From: an uncultured Lachnospiraceae bacterium
GTDB taxonomy: Bacteria; Bacillota; Clostridia; Lachnospirales; Lachnospiraceae
Direction of reading: 5' to 3'
Length of the DNA stretch: 13,822 nucleotides
NCBI GenBank assembly: GCA_910578715.1
Contig: CAJTRL010000083.1
Location: 1 to 13,822, forward strand
How positions within the stretch are numbered: position 1 is the stretch's first letter; each line of letters begins with the position of its first letter. Shown here piece after piece: positions 6,809 through 12,797 of the stretch. Below the pieces are notes generated by a model. It ran no database searches, was not told where the DNA came from, and saw nothing but the letters and a program-made list of their open reading frames with translations. A program made the translations under genes and the position numbers.

Positions 6809-7918
6809 CTACGCTTTGGCATCCTCATCGCTAAAGAGTATCTCCCGGACCGCATTCAGAATATCTTCGTCGCTGACAGTCGTGTCGATAACCGCTTTGC
6901 CGACTTTTTTTAATAATACGAATCGAATCTGTCCGGCGGTCATCTTTTTATCGGATTTTGTCAGCGCGAGAATCTCTTCCGGCTCTATGTCATCGACGGT
7001 GATAGGCAGATGAAAAGGCACGAACATATCGCGTATCTCGTAATACTCTTCCATAGAAAGCCAGTTATGTTTCCAAGATATGAACGCAGCCGCCACAGCG
7101 CCGAGCGCAACGCATTCGCCGTGAAGCATTTCAAAATTTTTGTATTTTTCGATGGCGTGGCCAATCGTGTGACCGAAATTCAGCAAAGCTCTGTCTCCCA
7201 GTTCTTTCGGGTCTTTCTCAACGACGAGCTTTTTAATCGTACAGCTCCGCATGACCATCTCTTCGAGAACATCCGGCTCCCTGTCCTGTATTTCGTACAG
7301 ATTATCCAGAAGCCACTCATAAAACATCGCGTCTTTAATCAGGCCGTGCTTCATGACTTCCGCAAAACCGGAATAGAACTGCCGCCCGTCCAGCGTCTTG
7401 AGCGTACCGATATTCATATATACAAGTTTCGGCATATAAAAGGCGCCGACCATATTTTTATATCCGTCAAAATCCACTCCTGTCTTGCCGCCAATGCTGC
7501 TGTCGCACTGGGAAAGCAGCGTTGTGGGAATCTGAATAAAATCTACGCCGCGAAGATAAGTTGCCGCCGTAAATCCGGTAATATCGCCGACGACGCCGCC
7601 GCCGAGCGCAATCAGTAAATCTTTTCTGTCCAGTTTTTCTTCAATCAGCTTTTTATAAATCCCTTTCACCGTGTCCAGCGTTTTATGCTCTTCCCCGGCA
7701 GGAAAACTGTGAAGAATCGCCTTTTTACAGTTTCCTTCCAAAATCTTTCGGACTTCTTCTCCAAAAAGAGACGCGGTATTGCTGTCCGCAATCACGGCAA
7801 TTTTCCGCTCTTCGATATTGAAATCTTTCAGTTCTTCCAGTAATCCGCTGAAATCAGAAGCAAAAACAATATCATAACAAGGTTTCTTTTCATAATTTAT
7901 CGTCAGTCTGTCTGCCAT
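6809..7918 (-). CDS. aroB: 3-dehydroquinate synthase
   Basis: This enzyme performs the second step of the shikimate pathway, the NAD- and metal-dependent conversion of DAHP to 3-dehydroquinate in the cytoplasm. The 369-residue length is normal. Visible motifs are GGGVVGD (nucleotide binding), PTTLLSQCDSSIGGKTGVD (phosphate and substrate site), GFAEVMKHG, NFGHTIGHAIE and LHGE; the last three carry the Glu and His metal ligands. A KSDKK segment lies near the C-terminus. ATG 7918 was chosen because AGGA sits 5 bases and AAAGGA 10 bases upstream; ATG 7924, two codons earlier, is almost as good. The gene starts only 35 bases after the sepF terminator, so its transcription may depend on readthrough. 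No other aromatic-pathway gene is in the window. Confidence 0.95.
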   Translation of the reverse strand: MADRLTINYEKKPCYDIVFASDFSGLLEELKDFNIEERKIAVIADSNTASLFGEEVRKILEGNCKKAILHSFPAGEEHKTLDTVKGIYKKLIEEKLDRKDLLIALGGGVVGDITGFTAATYLRGVDFIQIPTTLLSQCDSSIGGKTGVDFDGYKNMVGAFYMPKLVYMNIGTLKTLDGRQFYSGFAEVMKHGLIKDAMFYEWLLDNLYEIQDREPDVLEEMVMRSCTIKKLVVEKDPKELGDRALLNFGHTIGHAIEKYKNFEMLHGECVALGAVAAAFISWKHNWLSMEEYYEIRDMFVPFHLPITVDDIEPEEILALTKSDKKMTAGQIRFVLLKKVGKAVIDTTVSDEDILNAVREILFSDEDAKA

Positions 7919-7953
7919 AATCATCCTGTCCTTTGCATCATGTTTTTTGAAAC

Positions 7954-7982
7954 AAAAAGGAGTCTGCCCGGCGGCAAACTCC
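7954..7982 (-). terminator. Intrinsic terminator after sepF
   Basis: Arms GGAGTCTGCC (7959-7968) and GGCAAACTCC (7973-7982) pair over 10 bp with one G-U wobble and a 4-base loop. On the minus strand TTTTTG follows. It lies 38 bases after the sepF stop codon and about 35 bases before the aroB start, so it may also set aroB readthrough. Confidence 0.88.
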
Positions 7983-8020
7983 GAAGAATACTGCACATTC
8001 GCGGCATATTCCGTTTCCGG

Positions 8021-8515
8021 CTACATTCCTTTATTAATCGGAACATCGAAAGACCCCGACAAAATATCCTGAAAATCGCCGGAAATATCCACACTCGCAG
8101 GGGTAATAATAAATATGTAATGGGATATTTTCTGCAGATTACCGCTCATCGCAAAACAGGAACCGGAAGTAAAATCTATAATCCGCTGTGCAATTTCTAC
8201 ATCCAGTCCTTCCAGATTTAAAACAACCGTCCGATTGGCCAGAAGCGTTTCCGTGATTTCCCTCGCGTCTTCTACCGTCGTTGGACGAATCACACACACT
8301 TCCATCCCGGCATCCATCATTTTCTTCATCGGACGCATGGATGTTACTTTCGGAATTGTTTTTTTAACAGGCTTCTCTTCCTCTGCTGTTGTATCTTCTT
8401 TTACCGATGACGCTTTTCTGGCCGGTTCCGGCTCATCATAATAATCGTCATCATAGTAATCGTCTTCTTCATCATTCAGCTTCATCGCATTTATAAATTT
8501 ATCCATAACGCCCAT
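8021..8515 (-). CDS. sepF: Cell division protein SepF
   Basis: SepF binds FtsZ and ties the Z-ring to the membrane, helping septum formation in Gram-positive bacteria. Of 164 residues, the first dozen (MGVMDKFINAMKL) form the membrane-binding amphipathic helix. Residues about 14-70 are a disordered, acidic and tyrosine-rich linker. Residues about 72-157 are the SepF core, with VCVIRPTTVEDAREI, VVLNLEGLD and RIIDFTSGSCFAMSG. AGGAGG 6 bases before ATG 8515 fixes the start. yggS lies 15 bases upstream, so the two are cotranscribed, as ylmE and sepF are in Bacillus. A terminator follows at 7954-7982. Confidence 0.95.
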   Translation of the reverse strand: MGVMDKFINAMKLNDEEDDYYDDDYYDEPEPARKASSVKEDTTAEEEKPVKKTIPKVTSMRPMKKMMDAGMEVCVIRPTTVEDAREITETLLANRTVVLNLEGLDVEIAQRIIDFTSGSCFAMSGNLQKISHYIFIITPASVDISGDFQDILSGSFDVPINKGM

Positions 8516-8530
8516 GATAAATCCTCCTTA

Positions 8531-9223
8531 CTAAACGGCATAAAAACGTTCACCAAAGATTCCGGTTCCGACTCTGATATAGGTCGCACCTTCAGCGATT
8601 GCCGTTTCATAGTCGCCTGTCATTCCCATAGAAAGTTCCGTCATATAAACATTATCAATGTTTTTTCGATTTATGTCAACATATATTTGCCGCAATTTTT
8701 CAAAATATTGTTTGTTTTCTTCCGCATTTTCTACATATGGTGCTATTGTCATAAGCCCTTTGATGACAATATTAGGCAGTCTGGACGCTTCCTCCACCAG
8801 GCGGTAAGCCTCTTCACAGGTCGTCCCGAATTTCGATTCTTCCCCGGCCACATTGATTTCTATCAGAACTGATACGGTAACGCCTTTTTTCACCGCCTCC
8901 TTGCTGATTTCTTCCGCAAGCCGCAGAGAATCAACGCTGTGTATCATATATACTTTGTCTACGATATACTTTACTTTATTCCGCTGTAAATGTCCTATCA
9001 TATGCCAGTGGATGTCTTTCGGCATCTGCTCCCACTTCTCCACAAGTTCCTGAACTTTATTTTCACCAAAATCCCTGCAGCCGCACTCATAGGCTTCCAT
9101 CAGCATCGGAAGCGGCTTCGTTTTGCTCACCGCAATCAGCGTAACATCCTCTTCTTTCCGGCCGCTTTTTTCACAGGCTGCCCGGATATTCTCTTTCACA
9201 TGCGCAATATTTTCCTGAATCAT
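8531..9223 (-). CDS. yggS: YggS/YlmE-family pyridoxal-phosphate-binding protein
   Basis: This PLP-binding protein belongs to the PLPBP family, which maintains vitamin B6 and amino-acid balance and has no proven enzyme activity. The 230 residues match the family length. K34 in the AVSKTKP motif is the PLP-binding lysine. The conserved FGENKVQE, HWHMIGHLQRNK, SMGMTGDYETAI and RVGTGIFGER blocks follow in order. ATG 9223 was chosen because family similarity begins there (MIQENI) and GAGAGG sits 4 bases upstream. An extension to 9298 would read through a hairpin (9276-9304) and has no counterpart in relatives. The gene is followed 15 bases later by sepF, the ylmE-sepF order of Firmicutes. A folded 113-base block precedes it. 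Confidence 0.93.
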   Translation of the reverse strand: MIQENIAHVKENIRAACEKSGRKEEDVTLIAVSKTKPLPMLMEAYECGCRDFGENKVQELVEKWEQMPKDIHWHMIGHLQRNKVKYIVDKVYMIHSVDSLRLAEEISKEAVKKGVTVSVLIEINVAGEESKFGTTCEEAYRLVEEASRLPNIVIKGLMTIAPYVENAEENKQYFEKLRQIYVDINRKNIDNVYMTELSMGMTGDYETAIAEGATYIRVGTGIFGERFYAV

Positions 9224-9275
9224 ACGGCCTCTCATTCCTTTCATAAACCTCATAAAACACGCTTTCCCAATGCCC

Positions 9276-9304
9276 GGCAGAATGCCGTTCTGGGGCATTC
9301 TGCC
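9276..9304. repeat. Perfect 11-bp hairpin upstream of yggS
   Basis: GGCAGAATGCC (9276-9286) and GGCATTCTGCC (9294-9304) are exact reverse complements with a 7-base loop. No T-tract follows on the minus strand, so it is not a standard terminator. It directly abuts the larger folded element at 9306-9388. Confidence 0.75.
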
Positions 9305-9305
9305 A

Positions 9306-9388
9306 GGTGAGAAAGGTTCGCCGTGCGAACCGTAGAAGTTCTTGGCGGCCCGTCCTATGGCGGGACGTCTTTAGAACTTCTTCTCACC
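9306..9388. repeat. Structured element with three-way-junction fold between hlyD-like gene and yggS
   Basis: The outer arms GGTGAGAA (9306-9313) and TTCTCACC (9381-9388) are perfect inverted repeats at the two ends. Inside, GGTTCGC (9315-9321) pairs with GCGAACC (9325-9331), GAAGTTCT (9335-9342) with AGAACTTC (9373-9380), and CGTCC (9351-9355) with GGACG (9363-9367). Together they give a three-way junction. The element begins two bases after the stop codon of the hlyD-like gene. The perfect terminal inverted repeats suggest a small mobile repeat (MITE- or REP-like) or an RNA processing or stability element. The family is not recognised. Confidence 0.65.
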
Positions 9389-9390
9389 AC

Positions 9391-10788
9391 CTATTCATAT
9401 ACAAAATCATTATCCTCCACCGTAGAGGCATCCAGTACAATGAAATCATAAACGCTCAGCCCGTAAGTTGTGTTGGACTTTACGATGGAATACTCATCGT
9501 TGTTGTACAGGACAATAATCTGCTTGAAATCCGCATAGCCTTTATTGATATTATAAACGCCCGTCAGTGAACCGATTCTGCTCACCGCATATTTGTCCAC
9601 GGAATCCGGCTTGACAAGATAAGTGCCGCTTCGCAGCACCGTGTCGTCCAGATAGTATTCGGTATCTGTTTCTTCATAAATCGTCGTTTCTACAAATTCC
9701 GTCACCGCATTACCGTCTTCGTTAAAAGTTTCCAGCAGCACGCCATAATCCCCGCTGTTACCACCCTGTATGACATATTCTTTCGGAACGATAAAAAATT
9801 CTTTTTCCACAATGGCGGAATTGGGAATCTTCAGTCCCTTTTCATCTTCAAGAAGCAGCTCGATGTCGAGGAATCTGTCCGTACAGAAACTCACCATGGA
9901 ATTCGTAAAAGTCAGCGATACGAACGTATCTCCTTCCGCGTTTACGAAATAGTCAACTTTGCCCCAGGAAACATTCTGATTCTTCATGAACCTGACCTTC
10001 ACATATTCTTCTTCCATGAGCTGTCTTGCAAATTCTTCATCTTCTACCGGAATGACAATCGACCAGTCTTCGTCCATAGAAAGTTTGTAGACCGGGTCGC
10101 CAGCCGCAACCAGTTCATTATTCAGCAAATAGTTTTTTTCATAAGTTTTCTGGTCAAAATACTCCATCGTCATATCCTGTAAGGTAAGATGTTCCATACC
10201 ATCGATGGAATAAAGCACGATTCCGCTGTCGCTCGCATAAAAATAATCAATCAGTGCCGTATTTGCCGTGCCGTTTAATGCCTCGGCGCTTTCCAGCACA
10301 TTATAATTTGCAAGTTTTAAAACCGTTCCCTGAACGCTGTATTTAAAGTTATAGATATCGGAAAAGCTCGTCCTGTCAAAACCGTTTGCAAAGGATTCAA
10401 TTTCCGTTTTCAGTTCCGTAAGGTCATGTTCCGAAAGAGAATTTTCCCCGGTCTCACTCGTCCGGATATAATCGGAAAGTTTTCCGGTCTCATCGATGGT
10501 ATACACCAGATTCCCAACGGCAACGCGCTCCCCTTCCCTCGCATAATAATTGGTATATCCGGCGTTTGTGCTGTTATAGATGCGCTCTGTCCGCAAGGCA
10601 ATTCCTTTGTAAACATTGTTATAGGACAAAGAACCTTCTTTTACCTCATATCCCACAACATGCTCCGTTGACAAATACATAAAAATACAGATAATTACAT
10701 AGATAAAAATAACGGCAAAAATTATCATACCGATATTCAGATTAATCGGGCGTCGGTATTTGGCTATTTTATTACCTTTTTCGGCCAT
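9391..10788 (-). CDS. HlyD-like membrane protein of the sepF cluster
   Basis: This 465-residue protein is probably anchored by one N-terminal helix (residues 17-39, after a basic KYRRP stretch) with a long extracytoplasmic part. The sequence EVKEGSLSYNNVYKGIALRTERI followed by an AREGERVAVGNLVYTID segment resembles the lipoyl-like half-motifs of HlyD-type adaptor proteins. Later segments such as SNTTYGLSVYDFIVLDAS fit the same fold. True HlyD proteins link exporters to outer structures, but no ABC transporter or other exporter gene is in the window, so the partner is unknown. The start ATG 10788 has AAGGAG 10 bases upstream. The gene begins about 34 bases after the preceding terminator and ends just before the folded element that leads into yggS-sepF. 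A role in division or envelope assembly is inferred from position only. Confidence 0.75.
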   Translation of the reverse strand: MAEKGNKIAKYRRPINLNIGMIIFAVIFIYVIICIFMYLSTEHVVGYEVKEGSLSYNNVYKGIALRTERIYNSTNAGYTNYYAREGERVAVGNLVYTIDETGKLSDYIRTSETGENSLSEHDLTELKTEIESFANGFDRTSFSDIYNFKYSVQGTVLKLANYNVLESAEALNGTANTALIDYFYASDSGIVLYSIDGMEHLTLQDMTMEYFDQKTYEKNYLLNNELVAAGDPVYKLSMDEDWSIVIPVEDEEFARQLMEEEYVKVRFMKNQNVSWGKVDYFVNAEGDTFVSLTFTNSMVSFCTDRFLDIELLLEDEKGLKIPNSAIVEKEFFIVPKEYVIQGGNSGDYGVLLETFNEDGNAVTEFVETTIYEETDTEYYLDDTVLRSGTYLVKPDSVDKYAVSRIGSLTGVYNINKGYADFKQIIVLYNNDEYSIVKSNTTYGLSVYDFIVLDASTVEDNDFVYE

Positions 10789-10822
10789 TATGTATATACT
10801 CCTTCACTTTGGACAAAAGGAT

Positions 10823-10847
10823 AAAACCCCGGAGATTCCGAGGTTTT
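10823..10847 (-). terminator. Intrinsic terminator of the small P-loop gene
   Basis: AAAACCCCGGA (10823-10833) and TCCGAGGTTTT (10837-10847) form an 11-position stem with one mismatch and a 3-base loop. On the minus strand the stem ends in TTTT and a T-rich stretch follows. It lies 30 bases after the stop codon and about 34 bases before the hlyD-like start codon. Confidence 0.85.
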
Positions 10848-10877
10848 GGAATGCCTTAATGATTATGTAAACCAGTC

Positions 10878-11312
10878 CTACAATGATACAATAACTTTGG
10901 ATTTCAAATCCTCAGGTAATTCATGAGCATCAAGAGAAATACTTAAAACAAAATCAACATTAAATTTGGAGCTGACCGCTTCCAGTTTGCCAACAACAGC
11001 CTGGAGTTTCTCACTGTCGGCAGCGCTTTCTTCCATACAGGCAATTTTCATAAAGCTGTCGAAATACATCTGCTGCAAATCGTGGTCCTGAGAAATGATA
11101 CCACAGATAAAGCCAACAAATTCGTCGCTGTTCGTCACCATATAATCCGATACATTAATCAGTCTGATTTTATTATTCAGCTCGAACATGTGCTTCGTAC
11201 TCTTGTCCAGGTAAACAACATTTCCCGCAATATCCTTTACTTCCGCATTTACTTTATCCAATAAGTGTTTGGTCTTGCCCTTCCCTTTCCTGCCTACGAT
11301 TAACTGAATCAT
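10878..11312 (-). CDS. Small P-loop NTPase-like protein, 144 residues
   Basis: Function is unknown. The N-terminus MIQLIVGRKGKGKT contains a textbook Walker A loop at residues 7-14 (G-x4-G-K-T), directly after a hydrophobic strand, as in P-loop ATPases. A hydrophobic VDFVLSISLDAHELP strand near residue 125 may stand in for Walker B, but no classic acidic pair is obvious. At 144 residues it is much smaller than a normal ATPase, so it may be a minimal nucleotide-binding protein or one that uses a partner. Similar proteins are sometimes labelled PilT in databases, without pilus genes nearby; none are seen here. GGAGGG lies 7 bases before ATG 11312. It has its own consensus promoter (11357-11385) and terminator, so it is a single-gene unit between the rodA-mgsA-dac operon and the hlyD-like gene. 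Confidence 0.8.
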   Translation of the reverse strand: MIQLIVGRKGKGKTKHLLDKVNAEVKDIAGNVVYLDKSTKHMFELNNKIRLINVSDYMVTNSDEFVGFICGIISQDHDLQQMYFDSFMKIACMEESAADSEKLQAVVGKLEAVSSKFNVDFVLSISLDAHELPEDLKSKVIVSL

Positions 11313-11356
11313 TGTAAACCCTCCTAAAGTAAAATATTCATAACCTGCATAACAAT

Positions 11357-11385
11357 ATTATAAGTGAAAAAAGATAAAAAGACAA
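11357..11385 (-). promoter_or_regulatory. Promoter of the small P-loop gene
   Basis: On the minus strand, TTGTCT (11380-11385), a 17-base spacer and a perfect TATAAT (11357-11362) form a strong sigma-A type promoter about 45 bases before ATG 11312. It overlaps a possible weak terminator of the preceding operon. Confidence 0.78.
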
Positions 11386-11405
11386 CTATAAATATCACTT
11401 TTATC
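11373..11405 (-). terminator. Possible weak terminator after the carboxypeptidase gene
   Basis: GATAAAAAG (11373-11381) and CTTTTATC (11398-11405) pair with one bulged base around a 16-base loop. On the minus strand TTTTTTC follows. The stem is AT-rich and weak, and it overlaps the -35 box and spacer of the next promoter, so it may be only partly effective. Confidence 0.35.
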
Positions 11406-11406
11406 C

Positions 11407-12402
11407 TTATTCAACAGCCCCCAGAAGTTCCGACATCTTCGCATACAGATTTTCCGTCGAATCGGCGTTCATAATTACCGAGATATAGCGTTTTCCGCCG
11501 CTGTCCGCAGAAAGCAGTATTAAACAGTGTCCGGCGGCTTTCGTCGTTCCGGTCTTGCCGCCGATGACCGTAATATGCTCCGGTGCGGCATAGTTTCCTA
11601 CCAGATACTGATTGGAATTATTGACCTCCAGCGTGCGCTCGCTGCCGTCGCTTGTCCGATAGGCCGTGCTGTAAGAAGGCAGCTGAATGATTTCATTGAA
11701 CAGCTCATACTGTAAAGCCTCCATAAAAATCAGATAAAGGTCGTAAGCCGTCATATAATGTCCTTCTTCGGTCAGTCCGTTAGGATTGGTAAAATGACAG
11801 TTCGTTGCGCCAAGTTCCTGTGCTTCCTGATTCATCAGTTCGACAAAACCGGGAATGGAACCACCCACTCCCTCCGCAATCATATTTGCCACATCGTTAG
11901 CGGAATAAAGAAGCAATATATGTAATGCCTGTTCTAATGTCATGGTATCGCCGGGTTTAATGCCGCACAGCTGCGCGCCCGGTTCCGTAATCAGAACACT
12001 GTCGCCGGCTGTAAGCAGTTGTTCTGGAGAACCGTGCTTGAGCGCAACCAGCGCCGTCATGACTTTCGTCAGACTGGCCGGGTCCAGCTGTTCGTTTGCA
12101 TTTCTCGCATAGAGCGTATCTGAACCGTCCGCTTCAAACAACGCGGCGGACGCCACATCGGAAAGCGAAACCTCAGAATTGGTAATATCTTTATCCACAA
12201 CACACAGGTCCGCGGCGAAAGTCTCCGCGACCTTTGCATTGGCATCGGCTGTCTGCATCAGCTTAAAACTGCTTACCTGATAATTGCTGTTATATGGCAT
12301 TTCATATTTTTCAGCGCCACAGCCCGTCAGTGCAAAAACAGTGCAAAAAAGCAATGCGCAGATGCGTTTCTTGTTCTTACCATAATCATTTGTACATTTC
12401 AC
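11407..12402 (-). CDS. D-alanyl-D-alanine carboxypeptidase, lipoprotein form (PBP5/DacF family)
   Basis: This serine carboxypeptidase removes the terminal D-Ala from peptidoglycan stem peptides outside the membrane, limiting cross-linking. Of 331 residues, about 12-27 are the signal peptide and LTGC with C28 is a lipobox, so it should be a lipid-anchored protein processed by LspA. The active-site triad of motifs is complete: SLTK at 110-113 (S110 nucleophile, K113), SAN at 167-169, and KTG at 283-285. The protein ends soon after the transpeptidase domain and lacks the usual C-terminal amphipathic-helix domain of PBP5, which agrees with a lipid anchor replacing it. The start is GTG at 12402, lying inside the end of mgsA (17-base overlap); GAGGAG lies 12 bases upstream, so translation is probably coupled to mgsA. 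Confidence 0.92.
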   Translation of the reverse strand: MKCTNDYGKNKKRICALLFCTVFALTGCGAEKYEMPYNSNYQVSSFKLMQTADANAKVAETFAADLCVVDKDITNSEVSLSDVASAALFEADGSDTLYARNANEQLDPASLTKVMTALVALKHGSPEQLLTAGDSVLITEPGAQLCGIKPGDTMTLEQALHILLLYSANDVANMIAEGVGGSIPGFVELMNQEAQELGATNCHFTNPNGLTEEGHYMTAYDLYLIFMEALQYELFNEIIQLPSYSTAYRTSDGSERTLEVNNSNQYLVGNYAAPEHITVIGGKTGTTKAAGHCLILLSADSGGKRYISVIMNADSTENLYAKMSELLGAVE

Positions 12403-12781
12403 GCCACTCTAAATCTCCTCTGTCCAGCGATTTAATCAACAGTTCTGCGGATGCCAGATTCGTTGCCAGTGGAATGTTATGTACATCACAAAGACGCATA
12501 ACATTATTGACATCCGGCTCATGCGGCTTGGGATTTTGCGGGTCTCTTAGAAAAATACATAAATCAATCTGATTGTGTTCAATCTGTGCGCCAAGCTGCT
12601 GTTCTCCGCCCAGATGCCCGGCAAGATGTTTATGGATTGTCAGATTTGTTACTTCTTCAATCAGCCTCCCTGTTGTGCCTGTCGCATATAATTCATTTTT
12701 GCTCAGTATCCCCCGATACGCAATGCAGAAATTCTGCATCAGTTTTTTCTTTGCATCATGTGCAATCAGTGCAATGTTCAT
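12386..12781 (-). CDS. mgsA: Methylglyoxal synthase
   Basis: This enzyme converts dihydroxyacetone phosphate to methylglyoxal and phosphate, a bypass of lower glycolysis used under phosphate limitation or sugar excess. The 131 residues match Firmicutes members. Motifs are IAHDAKKK (6-13), ATGTTGRLI (33-41, phosphate binding), GHLGGEQQLG (55-64) and PHEPDV (86-91). H87 and D90 correspond to the E. coli catalytic H98 and D101. Residue E60 occupies the position of the catalytic D71, a conservative but notable change. GAGGGG 7 bases before ATG 12781 sets the start. The gene lies 16 bases after rodA and overlaps the carboxypeptidase gene. The rodA-mgsA pairing recurs in Clostridia (from memory), though the reason for linking this enzyme with wall synthesis is unclear. 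Confidence 0.92.
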   Translation of the reverse strand: MNIALIAHDAKKKLMQNFCIAYRGILSKNELYATGTTGRLIEEVTNLTIHKHLAGHLGGEQQLGAQIEHNQIDLCIFLRDPQNPKPHEPDVNNVMRLCDVHNIPLATNLASAELLIKSLDRGDLEWREMYK

Positions 12782-12797
12782 GTCGATACCCCTCTGT

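Noticed and set aside
7010..7618. 202-residue + strand ORF inside aroB
   Set aside because: It is antisense to conserved aroB motifs and shows no domain of its own.
9224..9298. N-terminal extension of yggS to ATG 9298
   Set aside because: It would be read from within a perfect hairpin and has no match to the family N-terminus, which begins at the 9223 start.
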